Under the pieces are notes generated by a model. The model saw nothing but the letters and a program-made list of their open reading frames with translations. It did no database searches and was not told where the DNA came from. A DNA stretch of 15,067 nt, taken from the NCBI GenBank assembly GCA_902490325.1, contig CABUDJ010000052.1, positions 1-15,067 of the forward strand, in the 5' to 3' direction. This document shows positions 7,363 through 14,549 of this stretch, piece after piece. The position numbers and the translations under genes were made by a program. This DNA comes from an uncultured Collinsella sp. Lineage in GTDB: Bacteria > Actinomycetota > Coriobacteriia > Coriobacteriales > Coriobacteriaceae. Every line of letters starts with the position of its first letter. The stretch's first letter is position 1.

Positions 7363-8253
7363 ATGAGTGATTTTGTCCTGACCTGTGAATCCGCCGCCGA
7401 TCGAACCCGTGAGTTCTTTGCATCGCGCAATATCCCTGTCGTGTGTTTTCATTACGAGATCGACGATGTTGTCTATACGGACGATCTGTATCAGTCGATT
7501 ACGCCGGACAAGTTTTTTGCCCAGATTGCCGCGGGCGCCATGCCCAAGACGTCTCAGGTGAGCGTGGGTGAGTACGAGGAGTTTTGGGAGCCGTTTGTTG
7601 CCGAGGGTAAAGACGTGCTGCACCTGACGTTGTCGTCGGGTATTTCGGGCACGTATGGATCGGCCTGCGTTGCGGCGCAGATGCTCACGGACCGCTATCC
7701 CCAGGGCGGCAAGGTGCGCGTCATCGATTCACTGGCGGCGTCTTCGGGCTTTGGCCTGCTGGCGGAATGTGCCGCCGACGTTCGCGATAGCGGCGCTTCG
7801 CTCGACGAGACGGCCGCTTGGATTGAGGAGCATAAACTCAACCTTCACCACTGGTTCTTCTCGACCGATTTGTCGAGCTACCTGCGCGGCGGTCGCATTT
7901 CGGCCGCGAGCGCAATCATCGGCACGGCGCTTAAGATTTGCCCGCTTATGACGGTCGATTGCGAAGGTGGGCTGTCGCCACGTGAGAAGATTCGCACTAA
8001 GAAGCGCGCGATTTCCGAGATGGCTAAGACCATGATGGCGCACGTGCAGAACGGTGCGGATTATTCGGGTAAGTGCATTATGTCCCATTCGGCGTGCCGT
8101 GAGGATGCCGAGGCCGTTGCGGCGCTGATTGAGGAACAGGTCCCGCAGCTCAAAGGCAAGATTGAGATCAATAACATCGGTGCTCTGATTGGCTCGCATA
8201 CCGGACCTGGTACGGTGGCGCTCTTTTTTATGGGCGACAAGCGCGTGGATTAA
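7363..8253 (+). CDS. DegV family fatty-acid-binding protein
   Basis: 296 residues, the usual DegV length. The start is ATG 7363 because AAGGAG lies 6 nt upstream (7351-7356); the in-frame ATG 7345 has no ribosome binding site. Family signatures are KTSQVS (62-67), TLSSGISGTY (89-98), VIDS (120-123), LRGGRIS (near 164) and the C-terminal IGSHTGPGT (near 276-284). DegV proteins bind a fatty acid in a buried pocket; homologues named FakB present it to the kinase FakA for phosphorylation and phospholipid synthesis. No FakA-like gene is in the window. The gene stands alone, with its own promoter candidate and a terminator after it. The protein should be cytoplasmic, with no signal peptide or membrane segment. 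Confidence 0.95.
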   Translation: MSDFVLTCESAADRTREFFASRNIPVVCFHYEIDDVVYTDDLYQSITPDKFFAQIAAGAMPKTSQVSVGEYEEFWEPFVAEGKDVLHLTLSSGISGTYGSACVAAQMLTDRYPQGGKVRVIDSLAASSGFGLLAECAADVRDSGASLDETAAWIEEHKLNLHHWFFSTDLSSYLRGGRISAASAIIGTALKICPLMTVDCEGGLSPREKIRTKKRAISEMAKTMMAHVQNGADYSGKCIMSHSACREDAEAVAALIEEQVPQLKGKIEINNIGALIGSHTGPGTVALFFMGDKRVD

Positions 8254-8294
8254 TTTGCCCCATCACGTCGCTGCATGATTGCTCAAGCGAAAAC

Positions 8295-8322
8295 GGCCCG
8301 CCTCACGTTTGTGGGGCGGGCC
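8295..8322. terminator. Bidirectional terminator between degV and the convergent gene
   Basis: GGCCCGCCTCAC (8295-8306) pairs with GTGGGGCGGGCC (8311-8322), a 12-bp stem with one G-T wobble and a 4-nt loop. On the minus strand GTTTTC follows directly; on the plus strand TTTT appears after a short gap. It serves two converging genes. Confidence 0.8.
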
Positions 8323-8333
8323 AAGATGTTTTG

Positions 8334-9404
8334 CTAGCGTTTCTTTCCGCGGAAGAAGAAGCCGTGCAGCGAGGGCTTGAGTCCGCGGTTGGCGCGACGC
8401 TCCTCGATGTGATCGTGGATCGAAGCGACGCGCTCGATGACTTCGTCGGGAATCGGCACGTCGGGATTCATGTTCTCGACCTGGCTGACCTCGGCGGCGG
8501 CGACCTGGTCGATAATGGGCACATCGTCGTGCGAGATGACGGGCGTGGCGTCTTCCTTCATCTTACGGTAGCGCTGCATCATGTCGGTCTGCAGCTGCTG
8601 GGCCGAAGGCGGCGTCCAAATGATGGCGTTGGCACCGGCGGCGATGGTCTCGCGGATGCTCTCGGGCGTCTTGCCGCCCGGCGCGATGAGCGGCAGGTTG
8701 GGATAGTGCTCGCGCAGTTCACGCAGGACCTGCGGCGTGTTCTTGCCGGCCGCGATGTTGAGGATCTTGGCCCCGGCGCGCACTTTGGCATGCGCATCAT
8801 CGTCGCAACGTACGACCGTGGCGATGACGGGGATGTCGGCGATGTTGGTGATGTGCTCGACCATCTCGGCAGTGGCGGGGGGTCTACCCCTTCACGCCGC
8901 AGCCCGCCTCTGCACGGAGCGCTTACCGGTGGTGGTGCCGCCGCCAACGCCCACAAAGACTGGGCACTCGGCAACGGTCAGCAGCGCCTGCGTAATGGCG
9001 GGCTGCGGCGTGAAGGGGTAGACGGCAAACACGGCGTCGGCATTGGAGTTGCGGATGACCGCCACGTCGGTGGTGTAGATGAGCGACTTGATGCGGCGGC
9101 CAAAGAGCGTAAAGCCGCTTGCCTCCTCGATCTCATCGGGCATGCGGAGGGCCGCCTTGCGCAGACGCCCGTCGATGGGCAGCGGCTCCATGGGCAAAAG
9201 GCCGTTGGGAGTCACGGCCACCTGGGGCTCGGTAAATTCGTCTGCAAGCTCTACCTCGGAGAAGTCGACCGAGGCGACGATGTCCTCGTGAACCTCGGCG
9301 GGAACATCGATGGGGTCTTGGTCGTTCGTCGCGGCAGGCGTATCGAAGGAGCTGGTGGCGACAAAGGCGTCGACGCGCTCGTTCAGATCGTTGAGAGTAT
9401 CCAT
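8334..9404 (-). pseudogene. TIM-barrel-like enzyme gene, interrupted by an in-frame TGA
   Basis: I do not recognise the exact family. Residues 1 to about 60 are acidic and probably disordered. The following part has barrel-like strands: KSLIYTTDVAVIRNSNADAV, then CPVFVGVGGGTTTGKRS, a glycine-rich phosphate-type loop. TGA stops translation at 8892-8894, and similarity resumes in the same frame at ATAEMVEHITNIADIPVIA, followed by RAGAKILNIAAG and LIAPGGKTPES, which resemble the phosphate-binding strands of aldolase-type barrels, and GANAIIWTPPS. The stop lies inside a 27-nt inverted copy of 8997-9023 that replaces an expected barrel helix and strand. The C-terminus is basic (FFRGKKR). The start ATG 9404 has only a weak GGA upstream. 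A misassembly or a natural pseudogene both fit. Confidence 0.72.
8882..9023. repeat. 27-nt perfect inverted repeat at the TIM-barrel gene break
   Basis: The bases 8882-8908 are the exact reverse complement of 8997-9023, with 88 nt between. The right copy is native coding sequence on the minus strand (VYPFTPQPA). The left copy, in reverse, carries the TGA that breaks the gene. The match ends sharply on both sides. Confidence 0.95.
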
Positions 9405-9420
9405 GGTGGTCCGTTTCTAT

Positions 9421-9444
9421 GTTGTGCGGCCGGCAGTGCACAAC
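9421..9444. promoter_or_regulatory. Candidate operator or leader hairpin upstream of the broken TIM-barrel gene
   Basis: GTTGTGC (9421-9427) and GCACAAC (9438-9444) are perfect inverted half-sites with a 10-nt GC-rich spacer, 17-40 nt before the start codon at 9404. The geometry (half-site, 10-nt spacer, half-site) matches that of the fbp site but the sequence differs. Confidence 0.4.
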
Positions 9445-9552
9445 CGGCGCTACGTTGCTAAATCGTTTGATGAGTTGATTTTTCCCCGCTGCGCCATCCG
9501 TTAGACCGAACGCCCGTCGAACGTGAAGGAGCTGTGGTGGCGGGTTTTGAGG

Positions 9553-9561
9553 TGCTATCTT
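9553..9561 (+). promoter_or_regulatory. Extended -10 promoter of the small membrane-protein gene
   Basis: TGC followed by TATCTT. Transcription would begin near 9568, downstream of ATG 9564, which supports ATG 9594 as the true start. No -35 box is seen. Confidence 0.4.
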
Positions 9562-9593
9562 AAATGTCCCGTTTAAAAGAGAGGTGGCGCGGT

Positions 9594-9764
9594 ATGGAAA
9601 TCTCGACATTATTGGGCTCGATTGGCCTATGCGTGGGCGCAATCGTAGCCGCCGCGGTCATCTACTTTGTGGTTACGGCCATTAAGGGCAAAAGAGCTGA
9701 GCGCAAGGAACGCGAGGCGCTTAAGCAGCACCGTGACCAGCAGGACAAGCGCGCACGGGAATAG
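9594..9764 (+). CDS. Small single-pass membrane protein, function unknown
   Basis: 56 residues from ATG 9594, with AGAGAGGTGG upstream as a ribosome binding site. An in-frame ATG at 9564 would give 66 residues but lacks a binding site. Residues about 5-29 form one hydrophobic helix (LLGSIGLCVGAIVAAAVIYF within it), followed by a strongly charged Lys/Arg/Glu tail likely to be helical and cytoplasmic. The family is not recognised. It lies alone between two minus-strand genes and converges on the RNA methyltransferase gene, with its stop only 24 nt from that gene's stop. The membrane topology is visible in the sequence; any role, such as a small accessory or regulatory peptide, is a guess. Confidence 0.6.
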   Translation: MEISTLLGSIGLCVGAIVAAAVIYFVVTAIKGKRAERKEREALKQHRDQQDKRARE

Positions 9765-9789
9765 CTTGTTGAGTTTTGAATCCGTGCGC
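9751..9789. terminator. Possible shared hairpin at a convergent gene junction
   Basis: GCGCACGG (9751-9758) pairs with CCGTGCGC (9782-9789) around a 23-nt loop. It overlaps the last codons of both converging genes. There is no clear U-tract after it, so termination is uncertain. Confidence 0.35.
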
Positions 9790-10892
9790 TAGCTGCGTTT
9801 TCGGATCAGGGCGATGTAGAAGCCCTCAAAGTCGCGGCTGGGCGGGATGGTCAGCGTGCCGGGCATACCGTTGGCGATGGCCGAGACATGGCCGGCGGCG
9901 ATGGCCTCGGTGAGGGCGTTGCACTCGATATGCGGCTCCTCGCCGGCATCCTGGGCGCGACGCGCTTCACTTTCGCTCGGTGTGCCGTCGAGGGGGATAA
10001 GCTCGCAATCCATGTGCTTGTCGAGGGCCTCTTGCAGGGCGTCCTCGTTTTCCTGCGGCATGATCGAACAGGTGGAATAGACGAGCGTGCCGCCCGGTTT
10101 GAGGGCTCCCATGGCGCGGTCCAGAAGCGCGCGCTGCGAGCGGGCGCACTTGACGAGCAGCTGCTCGGTGAGGCCGCGCAGGCTTTTCTCGTTGCCACTG
10201 ATGACGGTGCCCGTGCCGGTGCAGGGAGCGTCGAGCAGGATGCGGTCAAAGCGGAAGAACTCGTCGAGCTCGCGTGCGTCGATGCGCATGACGGGCACGT
10301 TTTTGGCACCTTGGCGGTGGAGGTTGGACTCAAGCTTTTCGGCGCGGGGAATGCTCATCTCGCAGGCCGTGAGGTGTGCCTGGCCCTGGGTGAGGGCGGC
10401 GATCTGCGTCGTCTTGCCGCCAGGGGCTGCGCACATGTCCAGGATGTCCTCGCCTGCCTGGGCGCCCAACACCAAAGGCGGCATCATGGACGACAGGCTC
10501 TGTAGGTAGATCTTGCCGTCGCGGTAGATGTCGAGGTCCCATAGGTCGGAAACCTGGGCCTCGGGCAGGATAAAGGCGTCCGGATACCAAGCGACGGGGT
10601 TGTGGGCGATGCCGGCGGCACCGAGCGCCGCAGCGATGTCCTCGGCGGTCGCCTTGAGCGTGTTGGCGCGCAGCGTGACCGGGCGTGTGGCCGCGGCGCC
10701 GAAGCCCTCGATCATGAGCTCGGCATCGGCGGGCGCATAGGCGCCGGCGACCGTGTCGACCATAAAGCGCGGCAGGTCGGCGGCGCAGGGAAGGGCGGCA
10801 AGCTGGTCGGAAAGCTCGGTAGCGGCAAACTGCCTGAGCTTGAGCTCGGGCTTAACCTGCTTTTTCTGCTTACGACGACGCGGCTTGGACAT
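9789..10892 (-). CDS. NOL1/NOP2/Sun-family RNA (cytosine-5) methyltransferase
   Basis: 367 residues from ATG 10892, with GGAAGGA upstream. The product should transfer a methyl group from S-adenosylmethionine to carbon 5 of cytosine in rRNA or tRNA. The basic N-terminus (SKPRRRKQKKQ) may aid RNA binding. Visible motifs: SLSSMMPPLVL (132-142); the SAM loop DMCAAPGGKTT (152-162); DAPCTGTG (221-228) with Cys224; and STCSI (273-277) with Cys275. These are the two cysteines used in this family for catalysis and product release. The C-terminus ends in a short FEGFYIALIRK strand and lacks a long PUA-type extension, so it is closer to RsmB/RsmF core enzymes; the exact target base cannot be set from sequence alone. 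It lies downstream of metG on the same strand but is separated from it by a palindromic repeat element. Confidence 0.93.
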   Translation of the reverse strand: MSKPRRRKQKKQVKPELKLRQFAATELSDQLAALPCAADLPRFMVDTVAGAYAPADAELMIEGFGAAATRPVTLRANTLKATAEDIAAALGAAGIAHNPVAWYPDAFILPEAQVSDLWDLDIYRDGKIYLQSLSSMMPPLVLGAQAGEDILDMCAAPGGKTTQIAALTQGQAHLTACEMSIPRAEKLESNLHRQGAKNVPVMRIDARELDEFFRFDRILLDAPCTGTGTVISGNEKSLRGLTEQLLVKCARSQRALLDRAMGALKPGGTLVYSTCSIMPQENEDALQEALDKHMDCELIPLDGTPSESEARRAQDAGEEPHIECNALTEAIAAGHVSAIANGMPGTLTIPPSRDFEGFYIALIRKRS

Positions 10893-10911
10893 CCGTCTTT
10901 CCTTCCACCTA

Positions 10912-11032
10912 AATGATTATTCTGGGACGGGGATTAAATAATCATTCCATGACTCCCGTCACAAAAAGACTGTACTGTGGCGCCCGGGAATGATTTTTTA
11001 ATCCCCGTCCCAGAATAATCATTCCCGGGCGC
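10912..11032. repeat. Two-unit palindromic intergenic element (REP/MITE-like)
   Basis: Two 35-nt units (10912-10946 and 10989-11023) lie in opposite orientation with about 42 nt between. They match over 37 nt with one mismatch. Each unit has its own inverted ends (AATGATTATT / AATAATCATT; the right unit has one altered base) around a CTGGGACGGGGATT core. The right unit is extended by GCGCCCGGG and CCCGGGCGC, giving 16-bp arms (10980-10995, 11017-11032). No coding sequence is inside. It separates metG from the RNA methyltransferase gene and may fold into mRNA hairpins that end or stabilise the metG transcript. Confidence 0.85.
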
Positions 11033-11049
11033 GTTGCTACTAGCGTGCT

Positions 11050-13200
11050 TTAGTACTGGCTCTCGTGCTTGCTGAAGAAGTCGAAGCGCGGGGGCAGCGG
11101 CTTCACGCGGTGGTCGCCGGGCTTCTCGCCCAGGCTCTCTACGAACTCGTCCGTGGAGGCAAAGATGTTATCCCAGCTAAAGAAGGCGACCGGATCGACG
11201 TCGAAGTACTCGCAGATGAGTTCGCAGCCGGCCGGGACGATACCGTGCATCAGGACGGTCGCCACGCGCAGCTCGGTAAAGGCATCAACCAGGGCCTGCG
11301 TCATCGCTGCGTTTGCTTCGTCGCCCTCGAGCTTGTTGGCGGCCTTGGAGGCGTCGCTCCAGCGCTTGTTGGCGGCGCGCAGGTAGTCGTCGCACACGGC
11401 AAGCGCGCGGTGCGTCTCGAACTTGTACATGGCCTGCTCAAAGGCAAGAGCTGCCTGCTCGGCAGCCTCGACCACGGCGGCAGAGGCGGCACCGGCGGGG
11501 ATGCAGCCGTTGCGGTACGGGCTCTCGTCGCCTTCCTTGACGGCGACGCCGTAGAAGCAGCTGCGGGCCAGACGGTTGAATACGCCGGTCAAAAGGGCGC
11601 TCTCCTTAAGGGCCGGATCGATAACGCGCTTGTCGTCGCAGGCGCGCACCTCGTTGCCGTCCTTGTCCTTGCCGGTCACACGCGTGTCGTATGCCTTGGG
11701 GCTAAAGCTCACCGGCTTTTCGGACAGGCCGAGCGACAGCCAGTGCGCGCGCATCTGCTCGCAGGTGTAGTGGTTGAGTAGGTCGTCTGCCGGCGGGGGA
11801 GGCGTCTGCGAGGACGAGCTGGCCTTTTTGCCCATGTAGAGCAGGTGGTAGCAGGCGCTGACGGTGCTCTGCGTGAGGTCCCAGCCCAGGGCCTCCCACA
11901 TGGCGGTCTGCGCGATGCAGTAGAAGTAGATGTTGTCCTGACCGATAAACTGGTAGATCTGTGCGTCGTCCGAGCACCACCAGTCGCGCCAGTCGAGCGA
12001 GCTGTGCTGGTAGGTGGGCGCGGGCACCTGTGTGGAGTCGGCAGCGGGCTCGCCCATGAGGGCGGCATCCTGGGCGGCGACGCCCTCGGTCACGCCGGCG
12101 GCCTTGGCATCGCGCGCGAGCACGGTACGCGTATAGCTGATGGGCGCCCACAGGCTCTCTGGCCAGCACCAGCAGGTGACGTCGGAAACGCCGTCGACCT
12201 GGGGCACCGGAACGCCCCAGTCGATGTTGCCGGTGATGCGGAAAGGCACGAGCGCTTTGCCGCTGCGGAAGCGCACGCCGCCGTTGGCGAGCACCGCATG
12301 GGCGTCGTCGCGCTCCTTCCAGCTGGGGAAGGTGACGGTAAAGCTGCTCTTGTTTCCCTCGGGCTCCAGCACGGTGTGCTCGGGCAGCTGGTCCTCGACG
12401 GCATCGAAGGCCTCGCGGAACTTGTTTTGGATATAGAGCTGGGCCGGCAGCAGCCACTCCTCCATGGTCTTGGAGACCACGGAACGAACCTGCGGGTTCT
12501 GGGCGAGCTTGGCGGTGTAGGTCTTCATAAAGTCGAGGTAGGCCGGCAGGTCGAAGTAGAGGTTGTCGACCGGGCGCAGCTCGGGCACCTCGCCGGTGAG
12601 CTGGCTCTTGGGTGCGATGAGCTCCTCGGGCTCAAACTGGTGACCCAGGTCGCACTCGTCGGCATAAGCCTTCTCGGACTTGCAGCCCTGGATGGGGCAG
12701 CGGCCGATCACTTGGCGGCCGTTGAGGAACGTGCCGGCCTTGGCGTCGTAGAACTGCAGCGTGGAGCGCTTGGAGATGGTGCCCTGCTCATGCAGGCGCT
12801 CGATAATCTCGGCGGTCACTTCGTTGTGAATCTGCGCAGCCGGCTCAAGGCCTGAGCCGCCGTAGATATCGCAGCTGATGTTGTAGTTGTTGAGGGTCGC
12901 GGCCTGGCGGGAGTGATTGGACTCGACGTACTCGTTAATGGACTTGTCGTAGCCCTCGTTCTCCTTGAGCTTGCGGTAGCTCTCCATGATGGGCGAGCCG
13001 TAGCAGTCGGTGCCCGAGGTGAAGATGACGTTCTCGCGGCCCAGACGGTCGCGCAGGAAGCGGGCGAAGAAGTCGGCAGGGACAAAGACGCCGCCGACGT
13101 GGCCAAAGTGAAGGCCCTTGTTGCCGTAGGGCTCGCCGGCGGTAACGATGGCGCGGCGAGGCCAGCTGGGACGGTCGTTCATGGAGTATTTGGATGCCAT
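11050..13200 (-). CDS. metG: Methionyl-tRNA synthetase-like class I aminoacyl-tRNA synthetase
   Basis: 716 residues, long for a MetRS. The start is ATG 13200 because AAGGAG lies 4 nt upstream; the frame extends to 13293 without a better site. The HIGH-type motif is HFGH (31-34). A MetRS-type zinc knuckle follows, with C168, C173, C183 and H187 (CPIQGC, ECDLGH), then EELIAPKS and FDLPAYLDFM. About 65 extra residues (255-320) precede ITGNIDWGVPVP, and another insert (about 360-405) precedes FIGQDNIYFYC. The KMSKS loop reads KKASSSS (459-463), keeping the first lysine but changing the second and fourth positions. The C-terminal region is helical, as in anticodon-binding domains. It should charge tRNA-Met, but the drifted loop and inserts leave room for a paralogue with another job. 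A promoter candidate lies at 13282-13292. Confidence 0.85.
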   Translation of the reverse strand: MASKYSMNDRPSWPRRAIVTAGEPYGNKGLHFGHVGGVFVPADFFARFLRDRLGRENVIFTSGTDCYGSPIMESYRKLKENEGYDKSINEYVESNHSRQAATLNNYNISCDIYGGSGLEPAAQIHNEVTAEIIERLHEQGTISKRSTLQFYDAKAGTFLNGRQVIGRCPIQGCKSEKAYADECDLGHQFEPEELIAPKSQLTGEVPELRPVDNLYFDLPAYLDFMKTYTAKLAQNPQVRSVVSKTMEEWLLPAQLYIQNKFREAFDAVEDQLPEHTVLEPEGNKSSFTVTFPSWKERDDAHAVLANGGVRFRSGKALVPFRITGNIDWGVPVPQVDGVSDVTCWCWPESLWAPISYTRTVLARDAKAAGVTEGVAAQDAALMGEPAADSTQVPAPTYQHSSLDWRDWWCSDDAQIYQFIGQDNIYFYCIAQTAMWEALGWDLTQSTVSACYHLLYMGKKASSSSQTPPPPADDLLNHYTCEQMRAHWLSLGLSEKPVSFSPKAYDTRVTGKDKDGNEVRACDDKRVIDPALKESALLTGVFNRLARSCFYGVAVKEGDESPYRNGCIPAGAASAAVVEAAEQAALAFEQAMYKFETHRALAVCDDYLRAANKRWSDASKAANKLEGDEANAAMTQALVDAFTELRVATVLMHGIVPAGCELICEYFDVDPVAFFSWDNIFASTDEFVESLGEKPGDHRVKPLPPRFDFFSKHESQY

Positions 13201-13281
13201 GGGACTCCTTCGCATATGGTGAGAGCGCAGTCGGGCGTGGGGCTCGGCGGCGCGGTGGTCAATTCGTGCATATCGTTCGAC

Positions 13282-13292
13282 ATTATCGCACA
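13282..13292 (-). promoter_or_regulatory. Extended -10 promoter of metG
   Basis: On the minus strand the sequence is TGTGCGATAAT, identical over 11 nt to the site before degV. Transcription would begin about 75 nt before the metG start. No -35 box is obvious. Confidence 0.5.
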
Positions 13293-13318
13293 TGCGGGCG
13301 GGTGCGTGGCAGGGGCGC

Positions 13319-13324
13319 TATCCT
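13319..13324 (+). promoter_or_regulatory. Possible -10 box of a leaderless DUF3267-queH transcript
   Basis: TATCCT lies 8 nt before ATG 13333. Transcription would begin at about 13331, almost at the start codon. No ribosome binding site precedes this ATG, so a leaderless mRNA is plausible. Confidence 0.4.
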
Positions 13325-13332
13325 AAGATGCT

Positions 13333-13899
13333 ATGAATGAGATTTCCAACATACATGCGTTTGAGGACGAGGATTTTCTGCACGACTGCTTTGTGTGGGG
13401 GATGGTCGTAGTCGGCGTGTTTGCCGTGTGCCTGGTGCCGGTGTTTATGCTGCTGGGCGGGCCTGCAGACTTGGATGCGGCTGACGCGGGCGGCTGGATG
13501 GCTGTCGTGGGCTGGATAGTCGGCTTGGCTGCGATCTCAATGGCGTCGTTCGCCGTGCACGAGCTGGTGCACGGTGTGTTTTTTAAGCTGCTGGCGCCTG
13601 CGGGCGCGAAGGTGACCTTTGGGGCGAATCGCGAGACGGCGATGATCTATGCCTGCGCCGAGGGGATTGTGTATTCGCGCCGGCGGTATATGGCGATTTG
13701 CCTGGCGCCGACGGTTGTTGTGACGACAGCGTTTGCCCTGGGGTTTGCGTTTTCGGGCTATCCGCTGCTGTGCTATCTGGCGGCCGGCTTGCATTTGTCG
13801 GGCTGTGTAGGCGACTGGTATTACGTGTGGACCATTTTGCGCGACCGCCGCATTGTCGCCTGCGAGGATACGTCCTTTGGCGTGCGCTTTTTTGGGTGA
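13333..13899 (+). CDS. DUF3267 putative zincin membrane protein
   Basis: 188 residues. Four membrane segments are predicted (about 22-42, 56-78, 120-141, 143-165). HELVH (76-80) near the end of the second segment is the zinc-binding HExxH motif of metallopeptidases, and the family pattern continues with LAPT (124-127) and SGCVGDW (156-162), where D161 could be a third metal ligand. DUF3267 proteins are predicted membrane-embedded zinc peptidases with no settled substrate. The start ATG 13333 lacks a ribosome binding site and may be leaderless. queH begins 10 nt after the stop, so both genes are probably on one transcript, but nothing links a protease to queuosine. Peptidase activity is inferred from the motif only. 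Confidence 0.85.
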   Translation: MNEISNIHAFEDEDFLHDCFVWGMVVVGVFAVCLVPVFMLLGGPADLDAADAGGWMAVVGWIVGLAAISMASFAVHELVHGVFFKLLAPAGAKVTFGANRETAMIYACAEGIVYSRRRYMAICLAPTVVVTTAFALGFAFSGYPLLCYLAAGLHLSGCVGDWYYVWTILRDRRIVACEDTSFGVRFFG

Positions 13900-13909
13900 G
13901 GAGATGTCG

Positions 13910-14485
13910 ATGAAGCCGTTGTTGCTGCATGCGTGCTGTGCACCATGCTCGCTTGAGCCGGTTCGCCTGCTGCGCGAGGAGGGGTTTGAGCCCACGATTT
14001 GCTGGACCAACCCCAATATTCAACCGCGCGATGAATGGCAGCGCCGCTTGGACGAGCTGCGCCGGTGGTGTGCCGATGGCGACATCGAGCTCATCGAGGC
14101 AGGGGAGGACCGCGGTCGCTGGGAGACCGGCGTGGCACCGCTGGGTGCCGATCGGCCCCGTCGCTGTCGCGCGTGCTATGCCCTGCGCTTGGCCGAGGCG
14201 TGCCGCGTGGCCCAGGAGCGCGGGTTTGAGTTTGTGGGCACGACGCTCGCCGTCTCGCCGTACCAGCTGTTCGATACCTGCAATGACGTGCTTGAGCGCT
14301 TGGCGGCGGCACATGGGCTCACCCCGGTGATTCGCGATTTTCGTCCGTATTACCCCGAGGCCACGCGTCGTTCGCGCGAGCTGGGCATGTACCGGCAGAA
14401 TTACTGCGGCTGCCGATTCTCGGCCGTCGAGGCGGCCATGGACCGCGCCCGCATCCGCGACGAGCGCAAAGCCGCCAAAAAGTAG
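13910..14485 (+). CDS. queH: Epoxyqueuosine reductase QueH
   Basis: 191 residues from ATG 13910, with GAGGAG ending 6 nt upstream; ATG 13904 in the same frame is too close to that site. QueH reduces epoxyqueuosine to queuosine at position 34 of tRNAs with GUN anticodons (His, Asp, Asn, Tyr). It is the unrelated alternative to QueG and needs no cobalamin. Signatures are HACCAPC (7-13), RCRACYALRL (85-94), GTTLAVSPYQ (110-119) and GMYRQNYCGC (159-168). The conserved cysteines (9, 10, 86, 89) are those that hold the iron-sulfur cofactor in the family; C166 and C168 are also conserved. It lies directly upstream of queA, which makes its substrate. Confidence 0.95.
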   Translation: MKPLLLHACCAPCSLEPVRLLREEGFEPTICWTNPNIQPRDEWQRRLDELRRWCADGDIELIEAGEDRGRWETGVAPLGADRPRRCRACYALRLAEACRVAQERGFEFVGTTLAVSPYQLFDTCNDVLERLAAAHGLTPVIRDFRPYYPEATRRSRELGMYRQNYCGCRFSAVEAAMDRARIRDERKAAKK

Positions 14486-14513
14486 TTCACTTGGGATGTC
14501 AGCCTGCTAGGAT
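14486..14513 (+). promoter_or_regulatory. Promoter of queA
   Basis: TTCACT (14486-14491), a 16-nt spacer and TGC-TAGGAT (14505-14513) form a -35 and an extended -10, starting right after the queH stop codon. It suggests that queA can be expressed apart from queH. No preQ1 riboswitch-like fold was recognised. Confidence 0.5.
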
Positions 14514-14549
14514 GTAGAGCGGACTTTAGCTATATAAGGAGTATCCGAC

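Noticed and set aside
8892..8894. Selenocysteine or programmed readthrough at the in-frame TGA
   Set aside because: The TGA lies inside a 27-nt inverted copy of neighbouring sequence, which explains it as a by-product of the lesion; no selenoprotein-type context is seen.
8331..9461. Plus-strand open frame of 376 codons across the broken TIM-barrel gene
   Set aside because: It is antisense to a recognisable protein, has no family features and no ribosome binding site. It stays open because of codon bias, and is not evidence of a replacement gene.
11845..12855. Plus-strand open frame of 336 codons inside metG
   Set aside because: Antisense shadow of a well-supported synthetase, with a composition typical of reversed GC-rich codons.
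14486..14549. PreQ1 riboswitch upstream of queA
   Set aside because: The leader is short and I could not find the stem and A-rich tail pseudoknot pattern. A plain promoter explains it better.
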